Below the pieces are notes generated by a model. The model was not told the origin of the DNA. It ran no database searches and worked only from the letters and a program-made list of their open reading frames with translations. From the NCBI GenBank assembly GCA_013203755.1, contig JABMPI010000235.1, forward strand, positions 1-20,157: 20,157 bases of DNA. The letters run 5' to 3'. A program made the translations under genes and the position numbers. Source of the stretch: Bacteroidota bacterium. GTDB lineage: Bacteria > Bacteroidota > Bacteroidia > Bacteroidales > Prolixibacteraceae. Every line of letters begins with the position of its first letter. The first letter of the stretch is position 1. This document shows, one piece after another, positions 8,505 to 15,950 of this stretch.

Positions 8505-11027
8505 ATGAAAAAATTGATAGTAGCCATAGTTACTTTGATGTTTATTTTAAATGCCAGCGGACAAAAAAGTTATAATATAAAGGATCTGGGTGCCGCTGGA
8601 AATGGCCATGACTTGGATACCAAAGCGATACAGGAAGCAATTGACCGCTGTTATGCAGATTCGGGAGGAGTCGTTTTTTTCCCTCCCGGAGTATATGTCT
8701 CCGGATCACTATACCTTAAAAGCAATGTCACACTCAATATTGGCGAGGGTGCAGTACTACAGGGCAGCAGCAACCTTAATGATTATCAACTGGAACCCGA
8801 TACTAGTTATGTCTATAGTACTTCATCCCGGTATGTATTTATTCATTGCGTAAATATGCATAATGTGTCAATAACCGGCAAAGGTGTTATTGATGGAATA
8901 AGACTGGAGGATCCGGGTGCGGGAAACAAACACGGCAGGGGCCCCCTTGGCGTTTTTATTGAAGGTTCAACAAAAATCTTAATCAGTGGAGTAACCATCA
9001 AAGATGCTGCCGGTTGGTCACTCACTTTATATGGCTGCAAAGGTGTTACTGTAAGGGATGTTAAAGTATTGAACGGCAGATTTGATGGTATAAATCCTGT
9101 CAGCTCCTCTGACGTGCTGATCGACGCATGTACCATTGAAGGAACAGGTGACGATCCCATTACAATAAAAAATGAAGGTAATCCTGCTAATGGACATGTC
9201 ACTGAAAATATTATCATCAGGAATTGTTTTGTCAGAAATACAACCCATCCGGCAATAAAAATAGGAACAGGCACTGCAGGTATTTTTCGCAATATACAGG
9301 TCTCCGGCTGTGTTTTCGAGAATACCGGCGAAGTATTTTCAATCCAACTAATGCGTGCATCCCTGGAAATTAACCCTGTGAGAACTATCGAAAATCTGAC
9401 CTTCACGGACATAATAGCAAGAAATGTTCTGTGTTTGTTTGACATAACAACCATAGCTGTAGATAAACCTGTTATTCACGATATTCATTTTAATAATATT
9501 ATTGTTAATGAAGCCAAAAGAGAATCCCAGATCATTGGCACTCCTGAAGCTCCCATTAGCGATATCTCTGTTGAAAATATATACTTCCGGTCTAAAAACG
9601 GGAATATGGATGCATGGCTGAAAACTGACTATGTAAACAATTTAAGCATCAGGAATATTGATCTCCATCTAAATGAAAATATCCGGTCTGTCCTTGATTT
9701 CAGAAATGGCGAAAAACTCAGTGTTACTGATATCAATCTTCCATGTCTACAAAACAAGCAACCCCTGTTCCTGATTACCCAGGCTAAAGATATTAAAATA
9801 AAGGCTGCTGATACTTATTATCAGTTTCCACAGGTAAGTGTAACAGGAAATCTTTCCGAAAATATCTCTGTAATTTCCGATTTCCCTCTCACCAAACAGC
9901 CAGTAATTGTAACCAATGATGTGAACTCTGAAAACATTTTTCCCCGGGCAGGAAATGTTGAAATAGATGAAGTAGAACAAAAAGCCGGTATAAAGGCCGG
10001 AGACCCGGGAACGCTGATTGTAAGTCTTCGTAACAATGGTGCCGCCGGGATGTACAAACTGAAGACTTCAGAAAATAATCAGAATACGGGGTCTTCATGG
10101 TTATGGCTCAGTGAGAAGGAAAATAAAAAATTCTCCTTTGAACTTAAGCCGATATATCTGCCCGGGAAACATAATATTGAGGTTAATGGTAAAAATAAAC
10201 CTATTGAAGTGCAAACTTCTCCCCCACGCATTATTATTAACGATACTATGCAAATTAAAAATGATCCGTCAGACAAAATGATCTTCACACTGAAGCTACA
10301 GAATACCGGCGGCGAAAAAGGATCCAAAACTGTTAAACTGATGCAGAATGGGAAAGTTGCTTACGAAAAAACTCTTGAACTTCAACCCGGTGAAATAAAA
10401 AAAGTTGACCTCTATAGCCTGAAAACAGCAGATAAAACTGTCGATATTTCAGTTGAGGAATTCCCTGAATGGTATTATAACATAGTCTTTACAAGACAAT
10501 CAGAATTTTATTTAACAAAAAGCGGCCACATTATTATTGATGCAGGAGGCAGGAGTGGCGTTCTTGAAGATTACGGAGCAGTATATATGAATAATGTAAA
10601 AGGGGATTTCGATGTTATTACAAAATTTGGCTCCACACAGCCAACAGGTACTTATGCAGGCATTGGAATAATAGTTCGAAATGAATTGACAGATTTCACA
10701 TCAAACGGGCTGGTTGAATTTCACCATGTTTTAAAATATGGTGGTATGAACGTATGGAGAAATGATGCGGATGGTGACGGGAAATTTGATGAAAGTTCTT
10801 CTACGGGAGGTAAAGACTGGTATAAGCTTAGTAAACGAGGGAAAAAATACGGTTTGGCTGCCAGTAATGACGGTAAAAACTGGCATCAGCTAGGATTAAA
10901 GCATGAAAACATTATCGAGTCAGCTGAAAAAGTACAGGATGCAGGGATTTTCGGAAATTCTTATAATGAGAATGCTATTAATCGTGTTGTATTTGAATAT
11001 TTTAAAGTAGTTCCGGTTAATAAATAA
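8505..11027 (+). CDS. GH28 polygalacturonase-like protein with CARDB-like and DUF1349-like C-terminal domains
   Basis: GH28 enzymes hydrolyse galacturonic-acid linkages in pectic polymers by an inverting mechanism. The frame opens at 8439, but the ATG at 8505 starts a clean signal peptide (MKKLIVAIVTLMFILNASGQ), giving 840 residues. The parallel beta-helix begins with the usual NIKDLGAAGNG and spans about residues 22-440. Catalytic candidates, numbered from 8505, are Asp194 (FDGIN), Asp216-Asp217 (GTGDDP) and His248 (TTHPA). The usual GHG and RIK motifs are altered, which suggests an unusual substrate. The C-terminal 400 residues are extra: two CARDB/Ig-like segments at about 490-668, then a DUF1349/laminin-G-like domain at about 673-840. 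The last contains a calcium-loop-like DADGDGKFD (Asp754, 756, 758, 762). It lies between two other carbohydrate-active genes. The GH28 call is firm, the add-on domains less so. Confidence 0.85.
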   Translation: MKKLIVAIVTLMFILNASGQKSYNIKDLGAAGNGHDLDTKAIQEAIDRCYADSGGVVFFPPGVYVSGSLYLKSNVTLNIGEGAVLQGSSNLNDYQLEPDTSYVYSTSSRYVFIHCVNMHNVSITGKGVIDGIRLEDPGAGNKHGRGPLGVFIEGSTKILISGVTIKDAAGWSLTLYGCKGVTVRDVKVLNGRFDGINPVSSSDVLIDACTIEGTGDDPITIKNEGNPANGHVTENIIIRNCFVRNTTHPAIKIGTGTAGIFRNIQVSGCVFENTGEVFSIQLMRASLEINPVRTIENLTFTDIIARNVLCLFDITTIAVDKPVIHDIHFNNIIVNEAKRESQIIGTPEAPISDISVENIYFRSKNGNMDAWLKTDYVNNLSIRNIDLHLNENIRSVLDFRNGEKLSVTDINLPCLQNKQPLFLITQAKDIKIKAADTYYQFPQVSVTGNLSENISVISDFPLTKQPVIVTNDVNSENIFPRAGNVEIDEVEQKAGIKAGDPGTLIVSLRNNGAAGMYKLKTSENNQNTGSSWLWLSEKENKKFSFELKPIYLPGKHNIEVNGKNKPIEVQTSPPRIIINDTMQIKNDPSDKMIFTLKLQNTGGEKGSKTVKLMQNGKVAYEKTLELQPGEIKKVDLYSLKTADKTVDISVEEFPEWYYNIVFTRQSEFYLTKSGHIIIDAGGRSGVLEDYGAVYMNNVKGDFDVITKFGSTQPTGTYAGIGIIVRNELTDFTSNGLVEFHHVLKYGGMNVWRNDADGDGKFDESSSTGGKDWYKLSKRGKKYGLAASNDGKNWHQLGLKHENIIESAEKVQDAGIFGNSYNENAINRVVFEYFKVVPVNK

Positions 11028-11120
11028 ATCCCCCCTCTTTCAGCCTTTAACAATTATAAAAACTACTCAGATATTGATATAAAAAACTAACAATATTTAA
11101 TAATTTAACAAACAGAAATT

Positions 11121-12839
11121 ATGATAAAGACTAATGAAATAAAACTCAAAAAATTACCTAACAAAGGTTATAATGCACTCTCCCGGGGAATATCAGTAAT
11201 GCATGTATTATTAATTAGTTCTCTCATACTTCTATTTACAGCATGCAATAATAAAGATGTAACTGTATGGGTTGCCTCTCCCTGGCAGCATGTATTACAG
11301 AACACGCCTCCTGACACAGCCAGGGCAGCTAATCTGACAGCTTCATCAAACGAGTATGCACCATTCCGTATAATTGTACATAATTCAGGAAATCAGCAAC
11401 TTACTGATTTAAACCTGATGCTTAGCAATCTGATAAGCAACGACAGCGAGATATCTTCAGAAAACATTAAACTTTACAGGGCTCACTACGTTAATGTAAG
11501 AAAACCCAGCAGGTTTTCACCAAATCCGGCTGGCTGGTACCCCGATGCCCTGATCCCCTTCTCGGTACCCAAACCTGAAGAAAGCTCTGAAGCGTTAACT
11601 TATGTAGCAGCACCTTTTAGTGTTGATACTGAAAAAAATGCTGAGATATGGTGTGACCTGTATGTACCGAAGGGAACAAAACCCGGGACTTATATGGGAA
11701 CTGCGACACTGACCCAAAACGATAATACACTTTCAGAAGTACCGGTTACCTTAAAGGTGTGGGATTTTGAACTCCCCGATAAAATCTCTATGCGGTCTAA
11801 TTTCGGAGGTCTTAGCGGAGAGGTGATAAAAATGCTGGACATACATCCCGGTACTAAAGAATATAAGGAAATCCATTATCTTTTTAACAAAGAATTAATT
11901 GAAAACCGTGCGGTGCCGGCCACTCCTAAAGACGTCTGGCCCGAGTGGAATGAAAAAGAAGGCATAATTGATCACGGCGAGTCCGAACGTATGACGAAAC
12001 TTGTTGAAGACAATCATTTCAATGCTTTAAATATACCTTTCCGTTATCAGAACGAACCCGAAAAATGCAAAGCTTATCTTGCAGATATGGCAAAATGGTT
12101 AAATAAGCTTGGTTATCTCGACATTTCATATGTTTATTTGAGAGATGAACCGGACTATCCGGAAGACTATGTTCTGGTAAGGAAACAGGGTGCCATGATA
12201 AAAGCTGCTAATCCCCGTATCCCCAGAATGTGTACAGAACAGACAATACCTGAAAATACTGAATGGGGTAACCTTTATGGGGCAGTAGATATATGGTGTG
12301 CTCAATGGGGTAAGTGGGATGAGAAAACTGCTGTTGAAAGACTGGCGAAAGGAGAACAATTATGGAGTTATACTGCACTTTGCCAGTTTAATGACGGATC
12401 CCCGTTATGGCAGATTGATATGGACCCTCTGAATTTCAGATCACCAATGTGGGTTAGCTGGCACTATGATATTACAGGTTTTCTATACTGGTCAAGTGTT
12501 TACTGGAGATGCTTTTTTGCGTCATTAACCGACATATGGGAATATCCACATTATGGAGATAATCCGGTATCGGGAAATAATTACTGGGGCGAAGCTGTAT
12601 TGCTGTATCCCGGAAAACCGGCAGGCATTAAAGGATTCGTTCCTTCCATAAGGTTAAAGCTATACAGGGAAGCAGCGGAAGACTATGAATATATGGTTCT
12701 GGCGACTGAAAAAGGCAAGAAAGAAGAAGTAAATAAAATTGTTGAAGAAGTGGCTTCCACTTTTCAGGTATGGAGCCACGAACCAAATGCATACGAAAAG
12801 GCACGTGAACAACTGGCTAAACTGATACAGAACAAATAG
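11121..12839 (+). CDS. DUF4091 / GH123-like lipoprotein glycoside hydrolase
   Basis: The protein has 572 residues. A lipobox LLFTAC puts the lipidated cysteine at residue 42, an unusually long n-region. The internal ATG at 11199 would give a more normal signal peptide and is a serious alternative start. An N-terminal beta-sandwich (to about 215; note WCDLYVPKGTKPGTYMGTAT) precedes a TIM-barrel region with YVYLRDEPD. There Asp342-Glu343 form the adjacent Asp-Glu pair typical of GH123-type substrate-assisted catalysis. The C-terminal part (GEAVLLYPG, then PSIRLKLYREAAEDYEYM) is the standard DUF4091 ending. GH123 enzymes act on N-acetylgalactosaminides, but most DUF4091 proteins are of unproven specificity, so no substrate is claimed. 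The next gene starts 12 bases after the stop, so the two are probably co-transcribed. Confidence 0.85.
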   Translation: MIKTNEIKLKKLPNKGYNALSRGISVMHVLLISSLILLFTACNNKDVTVWVASPWQHVLQNTPPDTARAANLTASSNEYAPFRIIVHNSGNQQLTDLNLMLSNLISNDSEISSENIKLYRAHYVNVRKPSRFSPNPAGWYPDALIPFSVPKPEESSEALTYVAAPFSVDTEKNAEIWCDLYVPKGTKPGTYMGTATLTQNDNTLSEVPVTLKVWDFELPDKISMRSNFGGLSGEVIKMLDIHPGTKEYKEIHYLFNKELIENRAVPATPKDVWPEWNEKEGIIDHGESERMTKLVEDNHFNALNIPFRYQNEPEKCKAYLADMAKWLNKLGYLDISYVYLRDEPDYPEDYVLVRKQGAMIKAANPRIPRMCTEQTIPENTEWGNLYGAVDIWCAQWGKWDEKTAVERLAKGEQLWSYTALCQFNDGSPLWQIDMDPLNFRSPMWVSWHYDITGFLYWSSVYWRCFFASLTDIWEYPHYGDNPVSGNNYWGEAVLLYPGKPAGIKGFVPSIRLKLYREAAEDYEYMVLATEKGKKEEVNKIVEEVASTFQVWSHEPNAYEKAREQLAKLIQNK

Positions 12840-12851
12840 TTATCTCCAATA

Positions 12852-13976
12852 ATGAAAAGAAGGAAAGAACATTCCATTTTATCTGACTATACTAATAATT
12901 CTGGTTTAAAAGCAGATATACTTCCTTTTGATATTGTTTTTCATCCATCATGGTGGTTTAAAAACACCGGAATCACTTTTGATGAGGACTTTTTTTATCA
13001 CCCCTTAAAGCGGATTGAATCTGAAAGGAAGATGGAGAAAGAACTTTATAATAGATTTGGCATGTATGGACTTGGTAAAGACAGGGATAAAAATATACCT
13101 GTTATTGGCGCAGTTCATAATGCCGCTGGTTATTTTCTCTCAGAATTATTGGGGTGTAATACAGGTTTTTTTGAAGATGCCCCCCCCCAGGTTTATCCTG
13201 CATATCATGAGGAATTAAAAATTCAAATTGGAGACATTTTTAAAACACCTGCTTTTAAAAAATTATATTCTCTCCTTGAAAAATTAAAAATCAGATATGG
13301 ATACCTGAGTGGTGATATAAATTGGTCAGGTATTTTAAATATTGCACTCGATTTGCAGTCTGAAAAGATATTTATGGATTTCTTTGAAAAACCGGAAGAG
13401 ACTAAAAAATATTTCAGGGATATTTTTCAGGTTATTGAAAAAGTCACAACATATATTCAGAAAGAAACCGGGACTACATCAGTCTCTGTAAACCGAGTTG
13501 TAAGCCATTTTAAGAAACCAATATTATTGCATTCCGAGTGTTCGCACGTCATGATCTCTGTAGAAGATTATGAAAGCTTTTTACTTCCTTTCGACATAGA
13601 ATGGAGTAGAAAATTCCGCCCCTTCGGTATTCATTACTGTGGGGCCGATCCACACCGGATGGCTAAAAGTTATGCTAAAATCCCAAACCTGGATTTTCTG
13701 GATGTCGGATGGGGCGGTGACGTAAAAAGTATCAGGAAATACCTTCCCGATACTTTCCTGAATATACGGTTAAGCCCTGTTGAAATTATTAATCAGACAA
13801 ATGAAGAAATCAGAGATATTATTATACAGCTGGTTAAAGATTCGGGTAATCCATTCCTTACTGGTGTATGTTGTATTAACATGGACGATAAAGTTGAAGA
13901 TGAAAAGATTATAACAATTCTTAAAACTGTCGAAAGCTTAAGAAAAAACTATGGTCAAAATAATTACTTTTTTTAA
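12852..13976 (+). CDS. Uroporphyrinogen decarboxylase-like / corrinoid methyltransferase-family protein
   Basis: The protein has 374 residues with no signal peptide, so it is cytoplasmic, unlike its neighbours. It belongs to the URO-D fold superfamily, which holds true HemE and the zinc-dependent methyltransferases MtaA/MtbA. Zinc-ligand candidates in the His-X-Cys...Cys pattern of the methyltransferases are His261-Tyr-Cys263 (IHYCGADPH) and Cys340/Cys341 (TGVCCINMD). That pattern argues against haem synthesis. The segment around VEDYESFLLPFDIEW matches the common element before the active site. It follows the DUF4091 gene by 12 bases. No corrinoid protein or other methyltransferase partner is seen in the window. 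A role in handling methyl groups from a methylated sugar is only inference. The gene contains a run of nine C (13180-13188), a potential slippage site, but the frame is intact. Confidence 0.8.
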   Translation: MKRRKEHSILSDYTNNSGLKADILPFDIVFHPSWWFKNTGITFDEDFFYHPLKRIESERKMEKELYNRFGMYGLGKDRDKNIPVIGAVHNAAGYFLSELLGCNTGFFEDAPPQVYPAYHEELKIQIGDIFKTPAFKKLYSLLEKLKIRYGYLSGDINWSGILNIALDLQSEKIFMDFFEKPEETKKYFRDIFQVIEKVTTYIQKETGTTSVSVNRVVSHFKKPILLHSECSHVMISVEDYESFLLPFDIEWSRKFRPFGIHYCGADPHRMAKSYAKIPNLDFLDVGWGGDVKSIRKYLPDTFLNIRLSPVEIINQTNEEIRDIIIQLVKDSGNPFLTGVCCINMDDKVEDEKIITILKTVESLRKNYGQNNYFF

Positions 13977-14062
13977 GCAGGGGAGCTAAGTAATTAAAGC
14001 CGAAGAACTGAAAAAGGCGAAGGAGAATGCTGAATGAATATATTAACTAATTATTATTAAAT

Positions 14063-14422
14063 ATGGGTAAAAGAAATTCTCTCTCGCTGATATTATTTCT
14101 TTTTACCTTAATTCTTCTCGGGGAAAGTAAATCTCCGACTTTAAAGGAGCAAATTGACTGGGGTTCGTTTTTGTCGCATCATGACCTGGTTTGGGAAAAA
14201 ACACCAGATGATTATTTCAATGCACCATTTCTTGGGAACGGGCTGCTTGGAGCTATGCTTTACGCTCCAAAAGGAGAGAAGTTCAGACTGGACATCGGAA
14301 GGACTGATGTTGTTGAGCACCGGAAATCTGATGCCCGGAGCATTATCGATAATGACAGATTGCCGGTCGGACATTTCACTCTTGAAATGAACTATGATGG
14401 CCTGAAAGATTCTGAAAACTAA
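14063..14422 (+). pseudogene. Truncated N-terminal fragment of a GH95/DUF5703-like glycoside hydrolase
   Basis: The 119 codons encode a signal peptide (LSLILFLFTLILLG) and then a segment I recognise from the start of GH95-like/DUF5703 proteins: WEKTPDDYFNAPFLGNGLLG, then LDIGRTDVVEHR, then LPVGHFTLEM. Family members run to roughly 700-800 residues with an N-terminal beta-sandwich and an (alpha/alpha)6 catalytic barrel. Here translation stops part-way through the sandwich, and only 52 bases separate the stop from the next gene. No continuation is visible in any frame, so the catalytic domain has been deleted rather than frameshifted. It cannot be an active hydrolase. The start and signal peptide look intact, so a short exported peptide might still be made. 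GH95 enzymes act on alpha-L-fucosides or galactosides, a hint about the ancestral substrate. Confidence 0.75.
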
Positions 14423-14427
14423 AATAA

Positions 14428-14449
14428 TATCACTTCAATAGTTGTGATA
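14428..14449 (+). other. Short hairpin at the deletion boundary after the GH95-like fragment
   Basis: TATCAC (14428-14433) pairs with GTGATA (14444-14449) over a 10-base loop, six bases past the truncated stop. With a 6-bp stem and no T-run it is a weak terminator candidate. Its main interest is its position at the likely deletion scar. Confidence 0.25.
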
Positions 14450-14474
14450 AAGACTAATTTTAAATAAAATAAAT

Positions 14475-15902
14475 ATGATAAAATTTAAACTGACCTTTTG
14501 TTTATTGATCACGTTTCCTATTTCTTTTGCCTTTACCCAGGAAAAACCAGTAATTAAGATTGCGAAACCGGTTGAGATCAATGACATTATCTCTAATCCC
14601 GGTATAGGTTTTACAACAGGTTTTAGTTTTAATGGAGACGGACTTTCAGGGGAAAAAGGATATTATCCTGAATCAAGAATAGCCTATTTTGGTTTTTACT
14701 GGAATAAACTTGAACCAGGACCGGAACAATATGACTGGTCAGCAGTAGATAAAGTTCTGAATGAGGCTGCAAAACATAATCAAACCGTAATTATCCGCAT
14801 CACTCCCTACAGGACAACAGGGACTGATGTCCCGGATTGGTACAGGGAAATGGCAGGGCCGGAACCCAATCTTCAATTAAAGAAATGGAGAACAGATCCG
14901 AACAATCCGAGATATGCATACTATTATGGCAACCTGATCAGGGCATTCGGAAAGCACTTTGACGGGCATCCCTGGATTGAAGCTGTAGATGTATCCCTGG
15001 TAGGGTCATGTGGTGAGGGCGCGGGAAGTCATTTGCTTTCAGATGACGTACGGATTACCATCATCAATGCCTACCTCGATGGTTTTAAAAAAACCCATTT
15101 AATTTTTCAACCTCTCAACGGGGACAATCCTGATCCCGGATTGCTTGTAAAAAACACCAACATCACAGCTTCCTGGCCCGATGAAAGCAATAATGGAACT
15201 GGTCCACAAATGCGTAACGTGGGATGGCGCGGAGATTGTCTTGGCGATATGGGTTTCTGGCCGGAACTTCATCAGGACCACATGACTGATTTCTACCCCC
15301 TCGATATCGTAAATAGCGGCATGAGCGAAGCCTGGAAGAAAGCTCCGGTGACTATGGAAATTTGCGGCACCTTTCAACGGTGGCTGGAAAAAGAAAAATA
15401 TTCTTATGACACTGTAAAATACATTTTTGACCAGGCTGTAAAATGGCACGTGTCATCATTCAATGGTAAAAGTACCGCTGTACCTGATATTTGGGTTCCT
15501 CTGGTCAAAGAGTGGCTCAATAAAATGGGATACAGATTCGTATTACGCAGGTTCACTTACCCAGCTGTTGTTAATGTTAACGGTCAACTTCCGATAACCA
15601 CTTGGTGGGAAAATAAAGGAAATGCTCCAATATACCGTGATTACAAATTTGTAGTCCGGCTGATTAATAGTGAAAGAAGCGAGATATACTGTACCAATGC
15701 TTATTTACCCAACTGGCTTCCGGGAGACAATGTACACAGCCAAACATTTTATATCCCTTATGATATGCCTGCCGGAGATTACCGGATTGAAGTAGCTGTA
15801 GTTACTCCTGTCACTTTTAAACCATCAGTTAAACTTGCTATTGCCGGAGTGAATGAAGACGGATGGTATCCGATGGGAGAAATTAAGGTACAAAAAAATT
15901 AA
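14475..15902 (+). CDS. DUF4832-domain TIM-barrel protein, probable secreted glycoside hydrolase
   Basis: The protein has 475 residues with a signal peptide ending near FAFTQ, so it is exported. A TIM-barrel region (about 40-350) begins with NPGIGF and carries features of clan-A-like glycosidases. YFGFYWNKLEPGPEQYDW is the usual strand/loop after the first barrel strands. Glu181 (GSCGEG) and Glu295 (VTMEICG) are plausible acid/base and nucleophile candidates by position. The C-terminal 120 residues form a beta-sandwich typical of DUF4832 (PITTWWENKGNAPIY, then MPAGDYRIEVAV). DUF4832 proteins are common in PULs, but their substrates are mostly unproven. The gene follows the GH95-like fragment and precedes a GH67-like gene by 48 bases. 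The catalytic assignment is inference from fold position, not from alignment. Confidence 0.8.
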   Translation: MIKFKLTFCLLITFPISFAFTQEKPVIKIAKPVEINDIISNPGIGFTTGFSFNGDGLSGEKGYYPESRIAYFGFYWNKLEPGPEQYDWSAVDKVLNEAAKHNQTVIIRITPYRTTGTDVPDWYREMAGPEPNLQLKKWRTDPNNPRYAYYYGNLIRAFGKHFDGHPWIEAVDVSLVGSCGEGAGSHLLSDDVRITIINAYLDGFKKTHLIFQPLNGDNPDPGLLVKNTNITASWPDESNNGTGPQMRNVGWRGDCLGDMGFWPELHQDHMTDFYPLDIVNSGMSEAWKKAPVTMEICGTFQRWLEKEKYSYDTVKYIFDQAVKWHVSSFNGKSTAVPDIWVPLVKEWLNKMGYRFVLRRFTYPAVVNVNGQLPITTWWENKGNAPIYRDYKFVVRLINSERSEIYCTNAYLPNWLPGDNVHSQTFYIPYDMPAGDYRIEVAVVTPVTFKPSVKLAIAGVNEDGWYPMGEIKVQKN

Positions 15903-15950
15903 AAACGCTACTTGCGATGGTATTTCAAATCTACTTAAAATCAAACTAGT

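Noticed and set aside
8843..9454. 203-residue open frame on the - strand
   Set aside because: It lies entirely opposite the GH28 beta-helix coding region, whose motifs are clear. It has no recognisable domain or start context, so it is a shadow frame.
13977..14062. Short lysine/glutamate-rich frame ending at 14037
   Set aside because: It reads VIKAEELKKAKENAE but is preceded by a stop with no start codon and matches nothing. Probably chance.
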